The position numbers and the translations under genes were made by a program. A stretch of 19,772 nt of DNA from an uncultured Eubacteriales bacterium (lineage in GTDB: Bacteria > Bacillota > Clostridia > Oscillospirales > Acutalibacteraceae): the NCBI GenBank assembly GCA_902462035.1, contig CABQAC010000009.1, positions 1 through 19,772 on the forward strand, in the 5' to 3' direction. Below the pieces are notes generated by a model. The model ran no database searches. It saw only the letters and a list, made by a program, of their open reading frames with translations, and was not told the origin of the DNA. Shown in pieces: positions 1 to 7,772 of the stretch (positions are counted from its first letter, which is position 1; each line of letters opens with the position of its first letter).

Positions 1-328
1 GGGCAAGGCCGCCGTCCGGACTCCGGTCCAACGCGACGCCCAGTTCCCGGAGCAGCGCGGGAACGGTTTCGCTCCCCTCGGCCAACATTTTGGCCAGCGG
101 TTCGTCGTTTTGGTAACGCCCGCTTTTTTGGGTATCCTGCAAAAGCAGCGCCGGGGAATCCCCTGGGCCTTCCGGCAGGCTGAACCCGTGAATATAAGGG
201 GATGCGCCGGTGCCGTCGAGCAGAACCGCGATTTTCTTTTTATCGCCCGCGGCCCACGCGGCGGCCAAACCGGAAAGCCCGCCGCCGATGACGAGAATAT
301 CCGTCGAAAAGCCTTCGCTGATTTTCAT
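1..328 (-). CDS. FAD-dependent oxidoreductase, fumarate reductase/succinate dehydrogenase flavoprotein-like (N-terminal part)
   Basis: Only about 109 N-terminal codons are in the window; the gene runs off the left edge. The N-terminus has a dinucleotide-binding Rossmann fingerprint (DILVIGGGLSGLAAAWAA), the FAD ADP-binding site of flavoprotein oxidoreductases. A later stretch (roughly residues 70-105, with ND..LA.ML..GSETVPALLRELGV) matches the usual layout of fumarate reductase, succinate dehydrogenase and L-aspartate oxidase flavoproteins. I place the start at the ATG at 328. The GAAAGGGA ribosome-binding site (347-340) lies 11 nt before it, but abuts an alternative ATG at 340 with no spacer. 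It follows the IlvD-like dehydratase in the same direction but is separated from it by a perfect hairpin, so it may be a partly uncoupled last gene of the catabolic operon. The substrate cannot be told from this fragment. Confidence 0.75.
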   Translation of the reverse strand, partial: MKISEGFSTDILVIGGGLSGLAAAWAAGDKKKIAVLLDGTGASPYIHGFSLPEGPGDSPALLLQDTQKSGRYQNDEPLAKMLAEGSETVPALLRELGVALDRSPDGGLA

Positions 329-435
329 CTTGATGACCATCCCTTTCGAAAAGACAGTCGGTTTGACAAAACGAAACAAGGGCCGTTATACCCAACCGTT
401 CCGCCGGCGCGGCCCATTCTGTTCTGCCGGTCCAA

Positions 436-471
436 TTTTGCCCTTCGCGCCGTACGGCGCGAAGGGCAAAA
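436..471 (-). terminator. Perfect 36-bp palindrome after the IlvD-like gene
   Basis: Arms TTTTGCCCTTCGCGCC and GGCGCGAAGGGCAAAA flank a GTAC centre, and the whole 36 bp is its own reverse complement. It begins 5 bp past the stop of the dehydratase and ends about 90 bp before the flavoprotein start. On the minus strand the GC-rich stem ends with only TTTT inside the palindrome, so it could terminate, attenuate or stabilise mRNA between the two genes. Confidence 0.65.
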
Positions 472-476
472 CACTG

Positions 477-2141
477 TCATTCCCAAATGCCGCCCTTCGC
501 CATGGAACCGACGTTTTCCACAAAAAAGTTCAAATACCGCGGATACTTGGAACCGTCATGTACCCAATGGAAACGCGACAGGCGTTCCGCCAGCTCCTCG
601 CTGGAAATTTCCAAAGCCACAAGGCGCTTTGCCACATCGATGGTAATCACATCCCCGTCCTGCACGGCGGCCAGCGGGCCGCCCAGGGCGGCTTCCGGCG
701 AAATATAGCCCACGCTCAGCCCCGATGTTCCCCCAGAAAAGCGCCCGTCGGTCAAAATCGCGCAGCTGTGGTATAGCTCCGGGCATCCTTTCAGTTCCTC
801 CTGGAACGGGAACGCGGTGGTGCCGAACCGCCCCTTGAGCCCCATGTAACGCAGAACAATGGCGTCTCCCGGGTAGATTTCCCCTTTCCGCAACGCGGTC
901 AGCCCATCCTCCAGGGAATCGAACACCCGCGCTTTTCCAGAGAAATTCCAAAGCCCCCGCGGCACGGCGGCGATCTTTAAAATCGATCCTTCCGGCGCCA
1001 GGCTGCCGGTCAGAACGCCGATTCCCGGTTCCTTGGCAACTGGATTGTCCAGCGAACGGATGACGTCGTCGTCATACCGGACTGCTTTGGCGGCATTGGC
1101 CGCCAGCGTGCAGCCGTTCACCGTTAGGCAGTCTCCGGAAAGTTTGGGCATCAGCTGGTGCAAAAGCGCCTGCAAACCGCCCGCCAGGTCTAAATCTTTT
1201 AAACTGTACGGGCCGCCCGGCGCCAAATTCGACAGCAGCGAAATTTCGTTGGATGCCTTGTCGAAATAGTTCCACCAGGGCAGGTCGTAACCGGCCTCGT
1301 TGGCGATTGCCGGAATATGTAAAATCAGGTTGGAGGACGCCGCTACCGCCATGTCCATTTTAATCGCGTTTTGGAACGCTTCCTTGGTCATGATCTGCCG
1401 CGCGGTAACGCCCTGGGCCACCAGTTCGACAATACGCTTGCCCGCCTGGTAGGAAAGGTACCGCAGCTGCGAGCTGACCGCGGACATGGTGGAATTCCCG
1501 GGCATAGTCATGCCAAGGGCTTCCGCCACCATGCACATGCTGTTGGCGGTGGTCATCGAGGAGCAGGCGCCGCAGATCCCCCAGGAACCCGCAATCAGGT
1601 CGTCATATTCCGCAAGGTCCATCTTTCCGGCCTGGGCGGTGCCGACTTTATCTTGGGCGTGAATATGCAGGACCTCTTTGCCGCGCACCTGGCCCAGGGG
1701 CATATATCCGCCGGTCACAACAATGGTCGGGATATCCAGCCGCGCCGCCGCCATCAAATGGCCCGGCACAACGGAATCGCAGGTGCTGAGCATAACCATT
1801 CCGTCAAAGAAGTTGCCTTCCACCGTAATTTCCACCTGATCCGCGATGGAGTTGCGGCTCGGGATCTCGATATAGCGGGGGTCCTTCAGGCACATGCCGT
1901 CGCAAATGCCGGTGGTCATCACCTCCAGGGGAAGGCCGCCCATTTCGCGAACCCCCTCTTTAACCCGCTGCGCCAGCTCGCGCAGATGCACATGGCCCGG
2001 ATTAAATTCGTTCCAAGAATTCACAATGCCGATGATCGGCCGTTTCAGTTCCTCGTCCGAATAGCCCATCCCCCGCATCAGGCCGCGCCGGCATTCGGAT
2101 GCCTCGCCAAATTCCCATTGACTGCGCAGATTCTTCACCAC
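477..2141 (-). CDS. IlvD/Edd-family dehydratase (sugar-acid dehydratase-like) with altered metal-site motifs
   Basis: Members of this family dehydrate dihydroxy-acids or aldonic acids to 2-keto-3-deoxy acids using an Fe-S cluster and Mg2+. Family blocks are clear over about 554 aa: NSWNEFNPGHVHL, GICDG...PSR..IADQVE, GACSSMTTANSM, TGSLAPEG and LTDGRFSGGTSGLS, which carries the catalytic-base serine. Candidate cluster cysteines lie in the TCDS and GAC blocks. Two usual motifs are changed. CDK, whose lysine is the carbamylated Mg ligand, reads CDS, and RYEGPxGGPGM, whose glutamate is a Mg ligand, reads RYMGLKGRFG. I prefer the GTG at 2141, 8 nt after GAAAGGA (2156-2150); the ATG at 2148-2150 overlaps that ribosome-binding site. 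The operon context (SDR upstream, sugar importer) suggests sugar-acid catabolism rather than branched-chain amino acid synthesis. Confidence 0.85.
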   Translation of the reverse strand: MVKNLRSQWEFGEASECRRGLMRGMGYSDEELKRPIIGIVNSWNEFNPGHVHLRELAQRVKEGVREMGGLPLEVMTTGICDGMCLKDPRYIEIPSRNSIADQVEITVEGNFFDGMVMLSTCDSVVPGHLMAAARLDIPTIVVTGGYMPLGQVRGKEVLHIHAQDKVGTAQAGKMDLAEYDDLIAGSWGICGACSSMTTANSMCMVAEALGMTMPGNSTMSAVSSQLRYLSYQAGKRIVELVAQGVTARQIMTKEAFQNAIKMDMAVAASSNLILHIPAIANEAGYDLPWWNYFDKASNEISLLSNLAPGGPYSLKDLDLAGGLQALLHQLMPKLSGDCLTVNGCTLAANAAKAVRYDDDVIRSLDNPVAKEPGIGVLTGSLAPEGSILKIAAVPRGLWNFSGKARVFDSLEDGLTALRKGEIYPGDAIVLRYMGLKGRFGTTAFPFQEELKGCPELYHSCAILTDGRFSGGTSGLSVGYISPEAALGGPLAAVQDGDVITIDVAKRLVALEISSEELAERLSRFHWVHDGSKYPRYLNFFVENVGSMAKGGIWE

Positions 2142-2242
2142 TATGACCATCCTTTCTTAGCAAACGAGCCGTTGCGCCCGTTTTGCGGCCGGCATAAAAA
2201 ATGCCAGGACCAGAAGATTGCTTATTCCGACCCGATTTGCCC

Positions 2243-3043
2243 TTAAAAGTCGTACATCATGCTGTCAATGGCGCCGTCGATGGACTGGCCGCCGTCCACC
2301 ACAAAGGTTTGCCCCACGATGAACCGGGACTTTTCCTCGTCGGCCAGCAGCAGTGCGATCGGCACAATATCGGACGGCTGGCCCAGAACACCCGCCGGAA
2401 TTTTCCGCTTGAACGCCGCGGTCTGATCGTCGTTATAGCGCCCGGCCGTCAGCTTTGTCTGGATAAAGCCGGGCGCAATGCAGTTGACATTAATCCCGTA
2501 TTTGGCCACTTCCACGCCGAGGGTCTTGGTGAACATATTCATGCCCGCCTTGCCCGCGCAATAGGGAAGCGCCTTGCGCTTGACCCAAGTAACCTGGCTG
2601 TGAACCGAACTGATGTTGATGATTCTGCCCTTGGTGTTATTCTTGCGCATATCCCCCACCGCGATCCGCGAACAGTATGCGGCGCAGCTTAAGTTCATGC
2701 GGATTTGCTTGTCCCAGTATTCCACCGGCATCTCGTCAAAGCCGCCGGCCGGAATCGTCTGCGCGCCGCCCGCATTGTTAACCAGCACGTCGATTTTCCC
2801 GGCATCCTGGATGAACGCGTTCATCATGCGCTCGCAGTCTGCGTTTTCACAGACATCTGCCTGGTAAAGCCCGGCTTGGGCGCCTGCCTTTCGAATTTCC
2901 TGCGCAACAGCCTGCGCGCCCTTCTCATCGCTGCAATAGTTGACGCCGACAAAAGCATATCCCGCTTCGGCAAACCCAAGGGCAAGCGCCGCGCCGATCC
3001 CGCGGGAAGCGCCCGTGACCAAAACGCTTTTTCCGTTATTCAT
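2243..3043 (-). CDS. Short-chain dehydrogenase/reductase (SDR), classical type
   Basis: This is a 266-aa cytosolic NAD(P)-dependent oxidoreductase of normal SDR length. It has the TGASRGIG cofactor loop (residues 10-17), an acidic residue in ADV (D63), NNAG (89-92), an MN motif with N117, and the catalytic S146, Y161 and K165 (YxxxK). The C-terminal FVVDGGQSIDG block is also typical. It looks closest to the 3-oxoacyl-ACP reductase/glucose 1-dehydrogenase branch, but sequence alone does not give the substrate. The start ATG is preceded by AGAAGGAG with a 10-nt spacer. The gene begins 41 bp after the large alpha/alpha-barrel-like gene and ends about 100 bp before the IlvD-like gene, all in the same direction. 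I infer that it oxidises a sugar or sugar derivative before the dehydratase step. Confidence 0.9.
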   Translation of the reverse strand: MNNGKSVLVTGASRGIGAALALGFAEAGYAFVGVNYCSDEKGAQAVAQEIRKAGAQAGLYQADVCENADCERMMNAFIQDAGKIDVLVNNAGGAQTIPAGGFDEMPVEYWDKQIRMNLSCAAYCSRIAVGDMRKNNTKGRIINISSVHSQVTWVKRKALPYCAGKAGMNMFTKTLGVEVAKYGINVNCIAPGFIQTKLTAGRYNDDQTAAFKRKIPAGVLGQPSDIVPIALLLADEEKSRFIVGQTFVVDGGQSIDGAIDSMMYDF

Positions 3044-3084
3044 GTTGATGTTGCTCCTTCTTTCAGGTGGATAAATTCAGCATT

Positions 3085-5037
3085 TTACACCGATTGAATT
3101 TCCATGGCGGCATCCAGTTCCGACCAATCCTTTAACGTTCGGAGAATTTCCATGCGAAACGCGCAGGGCCATGCCACCAGCCATTGGGAGGGCTGGAACG
3201 GCGCCAGGGTCTTGCGTCCCCAGCGGGTATGGAAAACCGCCTCGTCCTGGGTTCCCGCCGGCCGAACGCGGCCCGCAACGCAGAGCGTTCCGTCCGAAAC
3301 CAGCTGCGTGGTGCTGCACCAAAACGCCAGAGCGCGTTCTTTCCATTGATTGTTTCCCGTATATTTTGCAAGTTCCAGGAAGGAAAGCACATCGTGCAGC
3401 GCGTACTGGTCAATGGCGTTGTGCGCGGTGGAAACCGCCGTCATGCCGAGCGTGTCGAAATTGATTTCCCGCAGCAGCGATCCCGCCGGATAATCGACGG
3501 TATAATGCATCATCCAAGTGCTTAAGTACCAAGCGATGTTTTCCGCAGCTTCCAAATAACCGTTCTCGCCCGTCACGCGGTAAAGCGCCAGGGCCGCGGC
3601 CAGCAGCGGGCTAGAGGATTCTTTGTCAATACAGTATGTATCCAGCGCGCCGGCAGTGGTAAAGCCGTTTTCATCCAGCTCTTTGTAATAGAAGGCAAAG
3701 GCGCGGACCGCGCTGTCCAGATACGAACCGTCGCCGGTAAGCCGGTAAGCCGTCAGCAGCGGCGGAATTAAAAAGCAGCCCACGGTGCCGCCCTCCCGGG
3801 TAATCTGGCCTTCCCGGTTCCAGCTCTTTGCAAAGGATCCGTCTTTTTTTTGCGCCCGCCGGGCAAAGTCGCAGATCCCCATGGCCATCTCCCGGTATTC
3901 CGGCCTGGAAATACCCGCGCGGTTCACAAGCTCCTCCGCTTCAAAAAAGCCCTGGGCAGCCCCGCCCAGGTTGCAGGCGTCAATGTGGAATTCCCGTACG
4001 CCGCCCCGCCACATGGCGGTCTCCGGCATGTAGGTGGTATCGGCCCTTTCCTCCGGTTCCCCGTCGGGGGCAGCGCCACCGGGCACTTCCTGCGGGGCTT
4101 TATCGAATTTGATCAGCATCAGGCCGTTGGGGAGCCGGGCGAACTTTACCCAGCTGTCCAGCACGGAGATTGCCTTGTCCCGGGCGTCCTTGTCCCCGCT
4201 GCGGAGCGATTCCCATAAAAGGGCGCAGCTGATCGACGCGTTTTGGCCGACCCAGCCGATTTCATACTGAATTTCGTCCCGCTTCGCGTAAAAGCAGGTG
4301 GAAGGATACCACTGCAGCCCGCGGTTAAACGCGCAAAATCCGCTTTTCTCCCCTGTCCAAAGGGTCTTAAAATAGGCGATGCCAAAACGGTACAGATCGT
4401 CTGCACACATGGAGGGCTGCAGCGCGTGGCCGTAATACCGCCACGCAAAGTCGAGCAGCGCACGGTATCTCTTTTTGGGCGCGCCCCCCTGCGAAACCTG
4501 AATAATGGCTTTAAAGTCGCGCCGGGGCTCCATTTTTCCCATATAGGGGCCGTCCCAGTAATGGCGCATCAGAACCCGCGGGCCCTCCTGCTCCGGCCAT
4601 ACCAGAGCGTGGCGGGTATGGTCCCCCTCCCGCCATTGGGAGCAGCTTACGGCGTCGCCCGGCGCTGCCATCAGCGCCGCCGACCAGTCCTCCCACTCGG
4701 AATAGGTGCACGCCGGAATGGTGCAGCGGTGCCAGGCAAACGTCCAAGGCACATCGCCGTCCTTGTCTCCCACATATTCGGGGCTGTCTCCCCAGCCGTT
4801 CCCGTTATAGCTCACCGCCGGAATCATGGTAAATTCCGCGGGCGCGGCCGTATCGAATTCCATCCGCATTTGCGCTGTGGGGCTGTCCGCGCGGCGTTCC
4901 CAAAGCCAGGCGCCGTCTTCCAGCGCGGTAAACCGGTCCTGGCAGTTCTGCGCGGGCCGGACTGTAAGCACTGTCTTATCTCCGCTTTTCAGGCGCCATT
5001 CTCCATCCGCCTGATAAAAACTGATTTTTTGCGTCAT
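3085..5037 (-). CDS. Large cytosolic protein, probable alpha/alpha-barrel (six-hairpin glycosidase-like), function unknown
   Basis: I do not recognise a named family for this 650-aa protein. There is no signal peptide, so it should act in the cytoplasm. Residues 1-190 are rich in Trp, Tyr and Gly and look beta-rich. From about 200 to 640 the sequence falls into repeating helical hairpins, for example LYRFGIAYFKTLW, KAISVLDSWVKFA, SYLDSAVRAFAFYYKEL, GYLEAAENIAWYLSTW and HDVLSFLELAKYT. That pattern is typical of alpha/alpha toroids of six-hairpin glycosidases and uronyl hydrolases, with acidic and aromatic residues where a sugar site would be. I chose the ATG at 5037, 11 nt after GAAAGGG, over an ATG two codons earlier with a 2-nt spacer and over one at 5094 with no ribosome-binding site. 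Its place between a sugar importer and SDR/IlvD-like enzymes suggests a glycoside hydrolase, lyase or epimerase acting on the imported substrate. Confidence 0.75.
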   Translation of the reverse strand: MTQKISFYQADGEWRLKSGDKTVLTVRPAQNCQDRFTALEDGAWLWERRADSPTAQMRMEFDTAAPAEFTMIPAVSYNGNGWGDSPEYVGDKDGDVPWTFAWHRCTIPACTYSEWEDWSAALMAAPGDAVSCSQWREGDHTRHALVWPEQEGPRVLMRHYWDGPYMGKMEPRRDFKAIIQVSQGGAPKKRYRALLDFAWRYYGHALQPSMCADDLYRFGIAYFKTLWTGEKSGFCAFNRGLQWYPSTCFYAKRDEIQYEIGWVGQNASISCALLWESLRSGDKDARDKAISVLDSWVKFARLPNGLMLIKFDKAPQEVPGGAAPDGEPEERADTTYMPETAMWRGGVREFHIDACNLGGAAQGFFEAEELVNRAGISRPEYREMAMGICDFARRAQKKDGSFAKSWNREGQITREGGTVGCFLIPPLLTAYRLTGDGSYLDSAVRAFAFYYKELDENGFTTAGALDTYCIDKESSSPLLAAALALYRVTGENGYLEAAENIAWYLSTWMMHYTVDYPAGSLLREINFDTLGMTAVSTAHNAIDQYALHDVLSFLELAKYTGNNQWKERALAFWCSTTQLVSDGTLCVAGRVRPAGTQDEAVFHTRWGRKTLAPFQPSQWLVAWPCAFRMEILRTLKDWSELDAAMEIQSV

Positions 5038-5135
5038 TCTAATCATCACCCTTTCACACTGACCGGGATGCTTGGGACGGCCGGTTCCGCACATAATGCG
5101 CCCCGTTTTCCGCCGCTGCCATGGTTGCGTGCCTT

Positions 5136-5176
5136 AAAAAACCCCGGCCCGCTTTATCCATGTAAAACAAGCCGGG
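5136..5176 (-). terminator. Possible terminator or attenuator after the solute-binding protein gene
   Basis: On the minus strand a CCCGGC/GCCGGG stem with a loop of about 22 nt is followed by G and six T (aaaaaa at 5136-5141 on the plus strand). It begins about 20 bp after the solute-binding protein stop. No convincing promoter is visible before the next gene, so I read it as a partial terminator that lowers expression of the catabolic genes relative to the transporter. Confidence 0.5.
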
Positions 5177-5195
5177 ATTATAGATGTTACGCGGT

Positions 5196-6803
5196 TTAGC
5201 CCTTCATGTAACGGTCATAGGCGGCTTGGGTAATTTCCTTTGCCCGGCCGAAATTACGGCTCTCTAACCCCTGCAGGTATTCGTCAAACTGGTCCAGGGA
5301 TTTGGCGCCGGTGATAAATTGCAGCATCATTTCCGAAACATAAGAAGAAACTTCGGTAATGATTTTTGCGCGTTCCTTGGTTTCCTCCTGGGTCAGGTTC
5401 AGCGCGGGCATGGAATATTTGCTGTCGACTTTGGGGTCGTCGCTCCACAATTTGCGGAATGCCAGGCTGTCTTCGTTCTTAATGACGCCGGGCAGGCACT
5501 TGGTATCGGGAATGCCGGCCTTCGGGCCGAAGTGGATGCGCAAAACGTAGGCGACCTGCGAAAGGTTCATGCCGTCCGGATTGTTGAGCACCAGATCCGT
5601 ATACTTGGGCTCGCCGTTCACCATATTCCAGGCTTCGCCTTCCACGCCATAGTTGTAGGTCATTTTGCCTTCTTCGGTGTAGCCGTAATTCAAGAATTTC
5701 ACCGCGGCTTCCACGTTTTTGCAGCTGGTGGACACGATGGTGGAATAGGTCGTGGCCGCGCGGTTCTGGGAAGGCCCGTTGTGAAGCTGCTGGTCCTCGG
5801 TCAGGCGGGGGTTCGGGCAAGAGGTAAACGCGAAATTCGTCAGCTGCTGCGCGCGGGTATATTGGTTATCGACCGATTGGCTGTAGCAGCCGAGCTTGCC
5901 GCTGTCGAACAAGGTATTAATTTGGTCCTGCTTCAGCGAAGCAAAATCCTTGGTCAGGTAACCGGCGGCATACCAATCGTGCATCTTGGTCAGGAATGCC
6001 TTGAAGTTTTCGTTGTCGTAATAGTGTTTGACCACGCCGTCTACCACATGCCAGTCGCCCAGCATATCATAGGGCCCCATCCAAAGGCTGCGCTCGGTGG
6101 CATTGGCGGTGGGGCTGAAAAACAACGGCGCTGCGTCCGGCTTGTTTTTCTTAATGGCCTCAAAGTACGCCTCGTAATCGTCCAACGTTTTCGGAATCTC
6201 CAGGTTGAACTCTTTCAGCCAGTCCTCGCGGACCATGGGGCGGTAGTAGGGAACGTCGATTTCGGTAGCGATCAGTTCAAAGGTGACGACCTTGCCGTTT
6301 TTATAAATCTCGCGGCGGATATCGTCGTTCTCGTTGATCAGCGCCAGATAATCCGGCGCGCAGGTTTCCAGGTACGGGGTCAGGTCAACAAACGCGCCGT
6401 CCTCGTAACCCTTGTAGACGCCGCCGCTGTAATAGGCGGCATATTGGATCATGTCCGGCAGGGTGTCGGCGCTCATCAGAAGGTTAAATTGCTCGTTTGC
6501 TTTGCCGACCGCAGGATGGGTAAATTTGATCTTGACACCGGTGACCTCCTGCGCCTTTTGGTACGCGGCGTTTTCCGCGTAACTCTCCACAACCTGCTGT
6601 GCGGCGGAGGCAATGGGCATCCAGTACTCCAACTCGATGGAGCCGTCGGTCACGACCGGATAAAGGGACTTCTCCTCGCCGGAGGTCACGGAGGATGATG
6701 TGGGAGCCGGCGCGTTAGAGCTTGAGGACACCGCGTTATTGGTGCATCCGCCCAGAAGCGCTACGGCCGCTGCAATCGCTATGATTCGATGCGCTTTTTT
6801 CAT
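5196..6803 (-). CDS. Extracellular solute-binding lipoprotein of an ABC sugar importer
   Basis: This is a 535-aa family-1 solute-binding protein of the large LplA-like type. It has a lipoprotein signal peptide (MKKAHRIIAIAAAVALLGGC) with lipobox LGGC and the lipidated cysteine at residue 20, followed by a Ser/Pro/Ala-rich linker. A mature domain starts with ELEYWMPI. Blocks such as LMSADTLPDMIQY, VREDWLKEFNLEIPKTLDDYEAYFEAIKK and EAAVKFLNYGYTEEGK are typical of this family. I chose the ATG at 6803 because AAGGAG lies 9 nt upstream and it gives a clean signal peptide; an ATG six codons earlier lacks this spacing. It is the third gene after the two permeases, an order in which the binding protein comes last. 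No ATPase gene is present, so a shared MsmX-type ATPase is likely. The ligand is unknown, probably an oligosaccharide. Confidence 0.92.
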   Translation of the reverse strand: MKKAHRIIAIAAAVALLGGCTNNAVSSSSNAPAPTSSSVTSGEEKSLYPVVTDGSIELEYWMPIASAAQQVVESYAENAAYQKAQEVTGVKIKFTHPAVGKANEQFNLLMSADTLPDMIQYAAYYSGGVYKGYEDGAFVDLTPYLETCAPDYLALINENDDIRREIYKNGKVVTFELIATEIDVPYYRPMVREDWLKEFNLEIPKTLDDYEAYFEAIKKNKPDAAPLFFSPTANATERSLWMGPYDMLGDWHVVDGVVKHYYDNENFKAFLTKMHDWYAAGYLTKDFASLKQDQINTLFDSGKLGCYSQSVDNQYTRAQQLTNFAFTSCPNPRLTEDQQLHNGPSQNRAATTYSTIVSTSCKNVEAAVKFLNYGYTEEGKMTYNYGVEGEAWNMVNGEPKYTDLVLNNPDGMNLSQVAYVLRIHFGPKAGIPDTKCLPGVIKNEDSLAFRKLWSDDPKVDSKYSMPALNLTQEETKERAKIITEVSSYVSEMMLQFITGAKSLDQFDEYLQGLESRNFGRAKEITQAAYDRYMKG

Positions 6804-6836
6804 GGTGGTATTCTCCTTCAATCATATTTCTGCCGT

Positions 6837-6850
6837 CTTGCGGCGGCAAG
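6837..6850 (-). other. Small intercistronic hairpin before the solute-binding protein gene
   Basis: CTTGC-GGCG-GCAAG forms a 5-bp stem with a 4-nt loop in the 62-nt gap between the second permease and the solute-binding protein gene. There is no T-tract, so it is not a terminator. Such hairpins can shield the downstream mRNA and raise binding-protein levels over permease levels; that role is inferred. Confidence 0.3.
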
Positions 6851-6865
6851 ATTCCATTTTTCCGC

Positions 6866-7753
6866 TCACTCCTTTAAGGAGCCGAGCATGACGCCTGAGA
6901 TAAAATAACGCTGGACAAACGGGTAAATACACAAGATGGGAACGGTGGAAACGATAATCGTACAGTACTTGATGATTTGATCGAGCCGGTAAAAATCATC
7001 TCCGGATCCTCCCTCACCGCCAAGGCCCGTGGGGGAATTCGCCACCAAGATCTCCTGCAGAAAGAGCTGCAGCGGGTATTTGCTCCGGTCCTTTAAATAG
7101 ATCATCGCGCTAAACCAGCTGTTCCACTTCCCGACCACATAATACAGCGTGATGACCGCGAACGTCGCCTTGGTAACGGGGAAGATGATCTTCCACAAAA
7201 TCGTCCAATGGCTCGCCCCGTCTATTTTGGCGGATTCCTCCAGGCTGGGCGGCACCTGCATAAAAGAGGTCCGCATGACGATCAGGTTCCAGGTGCCGAT
7301 CGCCGCGGGAAAGATCAGCGCCAGGCGGCTGTTGTACAGCCCCAGGTATTTGACCAATAAAAAGTCCGGAATCATGCCCGCGTTCACATACATGGTCAGA
7401 ACCATAAAGGGAAGCAGGAGCTTGCGCAGGTACAGGCTGCGGCGGGAGGTCACATAAGCGCCCAGCGTTGTCATGAACATGCTCAAAACCGTTCCGACGC
7501 CGACGTAAAACAGCGTGTTGCCATAGCCTGTCAGAACATTCTTGTTTTTAAAGACCGAGGCATATCCTTCTAAGCTAAAACCGTTTGGGACAAGCAGGGG
7601 ACCTGTATGTACCATTAAACTGGCCGGATTGCTGAACGAAGCCATCAGCACGTACCACATCGGGTAAAGGAACAGTAATGTCAGCAGCCCGATGACCGTA
7701 TAATTGATTACGTTAAATACTTTGTCTCCCGCTTTGTTGTTTTTGATCGCCAA
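6866..7753 (-). CDS. ABC sugar importer permease (LplC/YtcP-like, CUT1 family)
   Basis: This is a 295-aa inner-membrane permease with about six hydrophobic segments, beginning with VIGLLTLLFLYPMWYVLMASF. The EAA loop that docks the ATPase is at residues 172-191 (EESAKIDGASHWTILWKIIFP). The C-terminus QRYFISGVMLGSLKE is characteristic of LplC/YtcP-type permeases. The start is a TTG at 7753, with AAGGAGG 8 nt upstream and no in-frame ATG nearby. It follows the partner permease by 19 nt and precedes the solute-binding protein, so the three are clearly one operon. Substrate specificity is not evident, though relatives import complex oligosaccharides. Confidence 0.93.
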   Translation of the reverse strand: MAIKNNKAGDKVFNVINYTVIGLLTLLFLYPMWYVLMASFSNPASLMVHTGPLLVPNGFSLEGYASVFKNKNVLTGYGNTLFYVGVGTVLSMFMTTLGAYVTSRRSLYLRKLLLPFMVLTMYVNAGMIPDFLLVKYLGLYNSRLALIFPAAIGTWNLIVMRTSFMQVPPSLEESAKIDGASHWTILWKIIFPVTKATFAVITLYYVVGKWNSWFSAMIYLKDRSKYPLQLFLQEILVANSPTGLGGEGGSGDDFYRLDQIIKYCTIIVSTVPILCIYPFVQRYFISGVMLGSLKE

Positions 7754-7772
7754 CTTCAGCCCCTCCTTTCCT

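Noticed and set aside
477..2141. Branched-chain amino acid enzyme IlvD proper
   Set aside because: The Mg-ligand motifs of true IlvD are changed and the neighbours are sugar-uptake and oxidoreductase genes, not ilv or leu genes.
1371..2246. 291-codon open frame on the plus strand
   Set aside because: It is antisense to the IlvD-like gene and rich in His, Arg and Gly; it has no start signal and no family resemblance.
5319..6698. 459-codon open frame on the plus strand
   Set aside because: It is antisense to the well-supported solute-binding protein gene, has no ribosome-binding site and reads as low-complexity Val/Gly/His/Arg sequence, as expected from the complement of a GC-rich gene.
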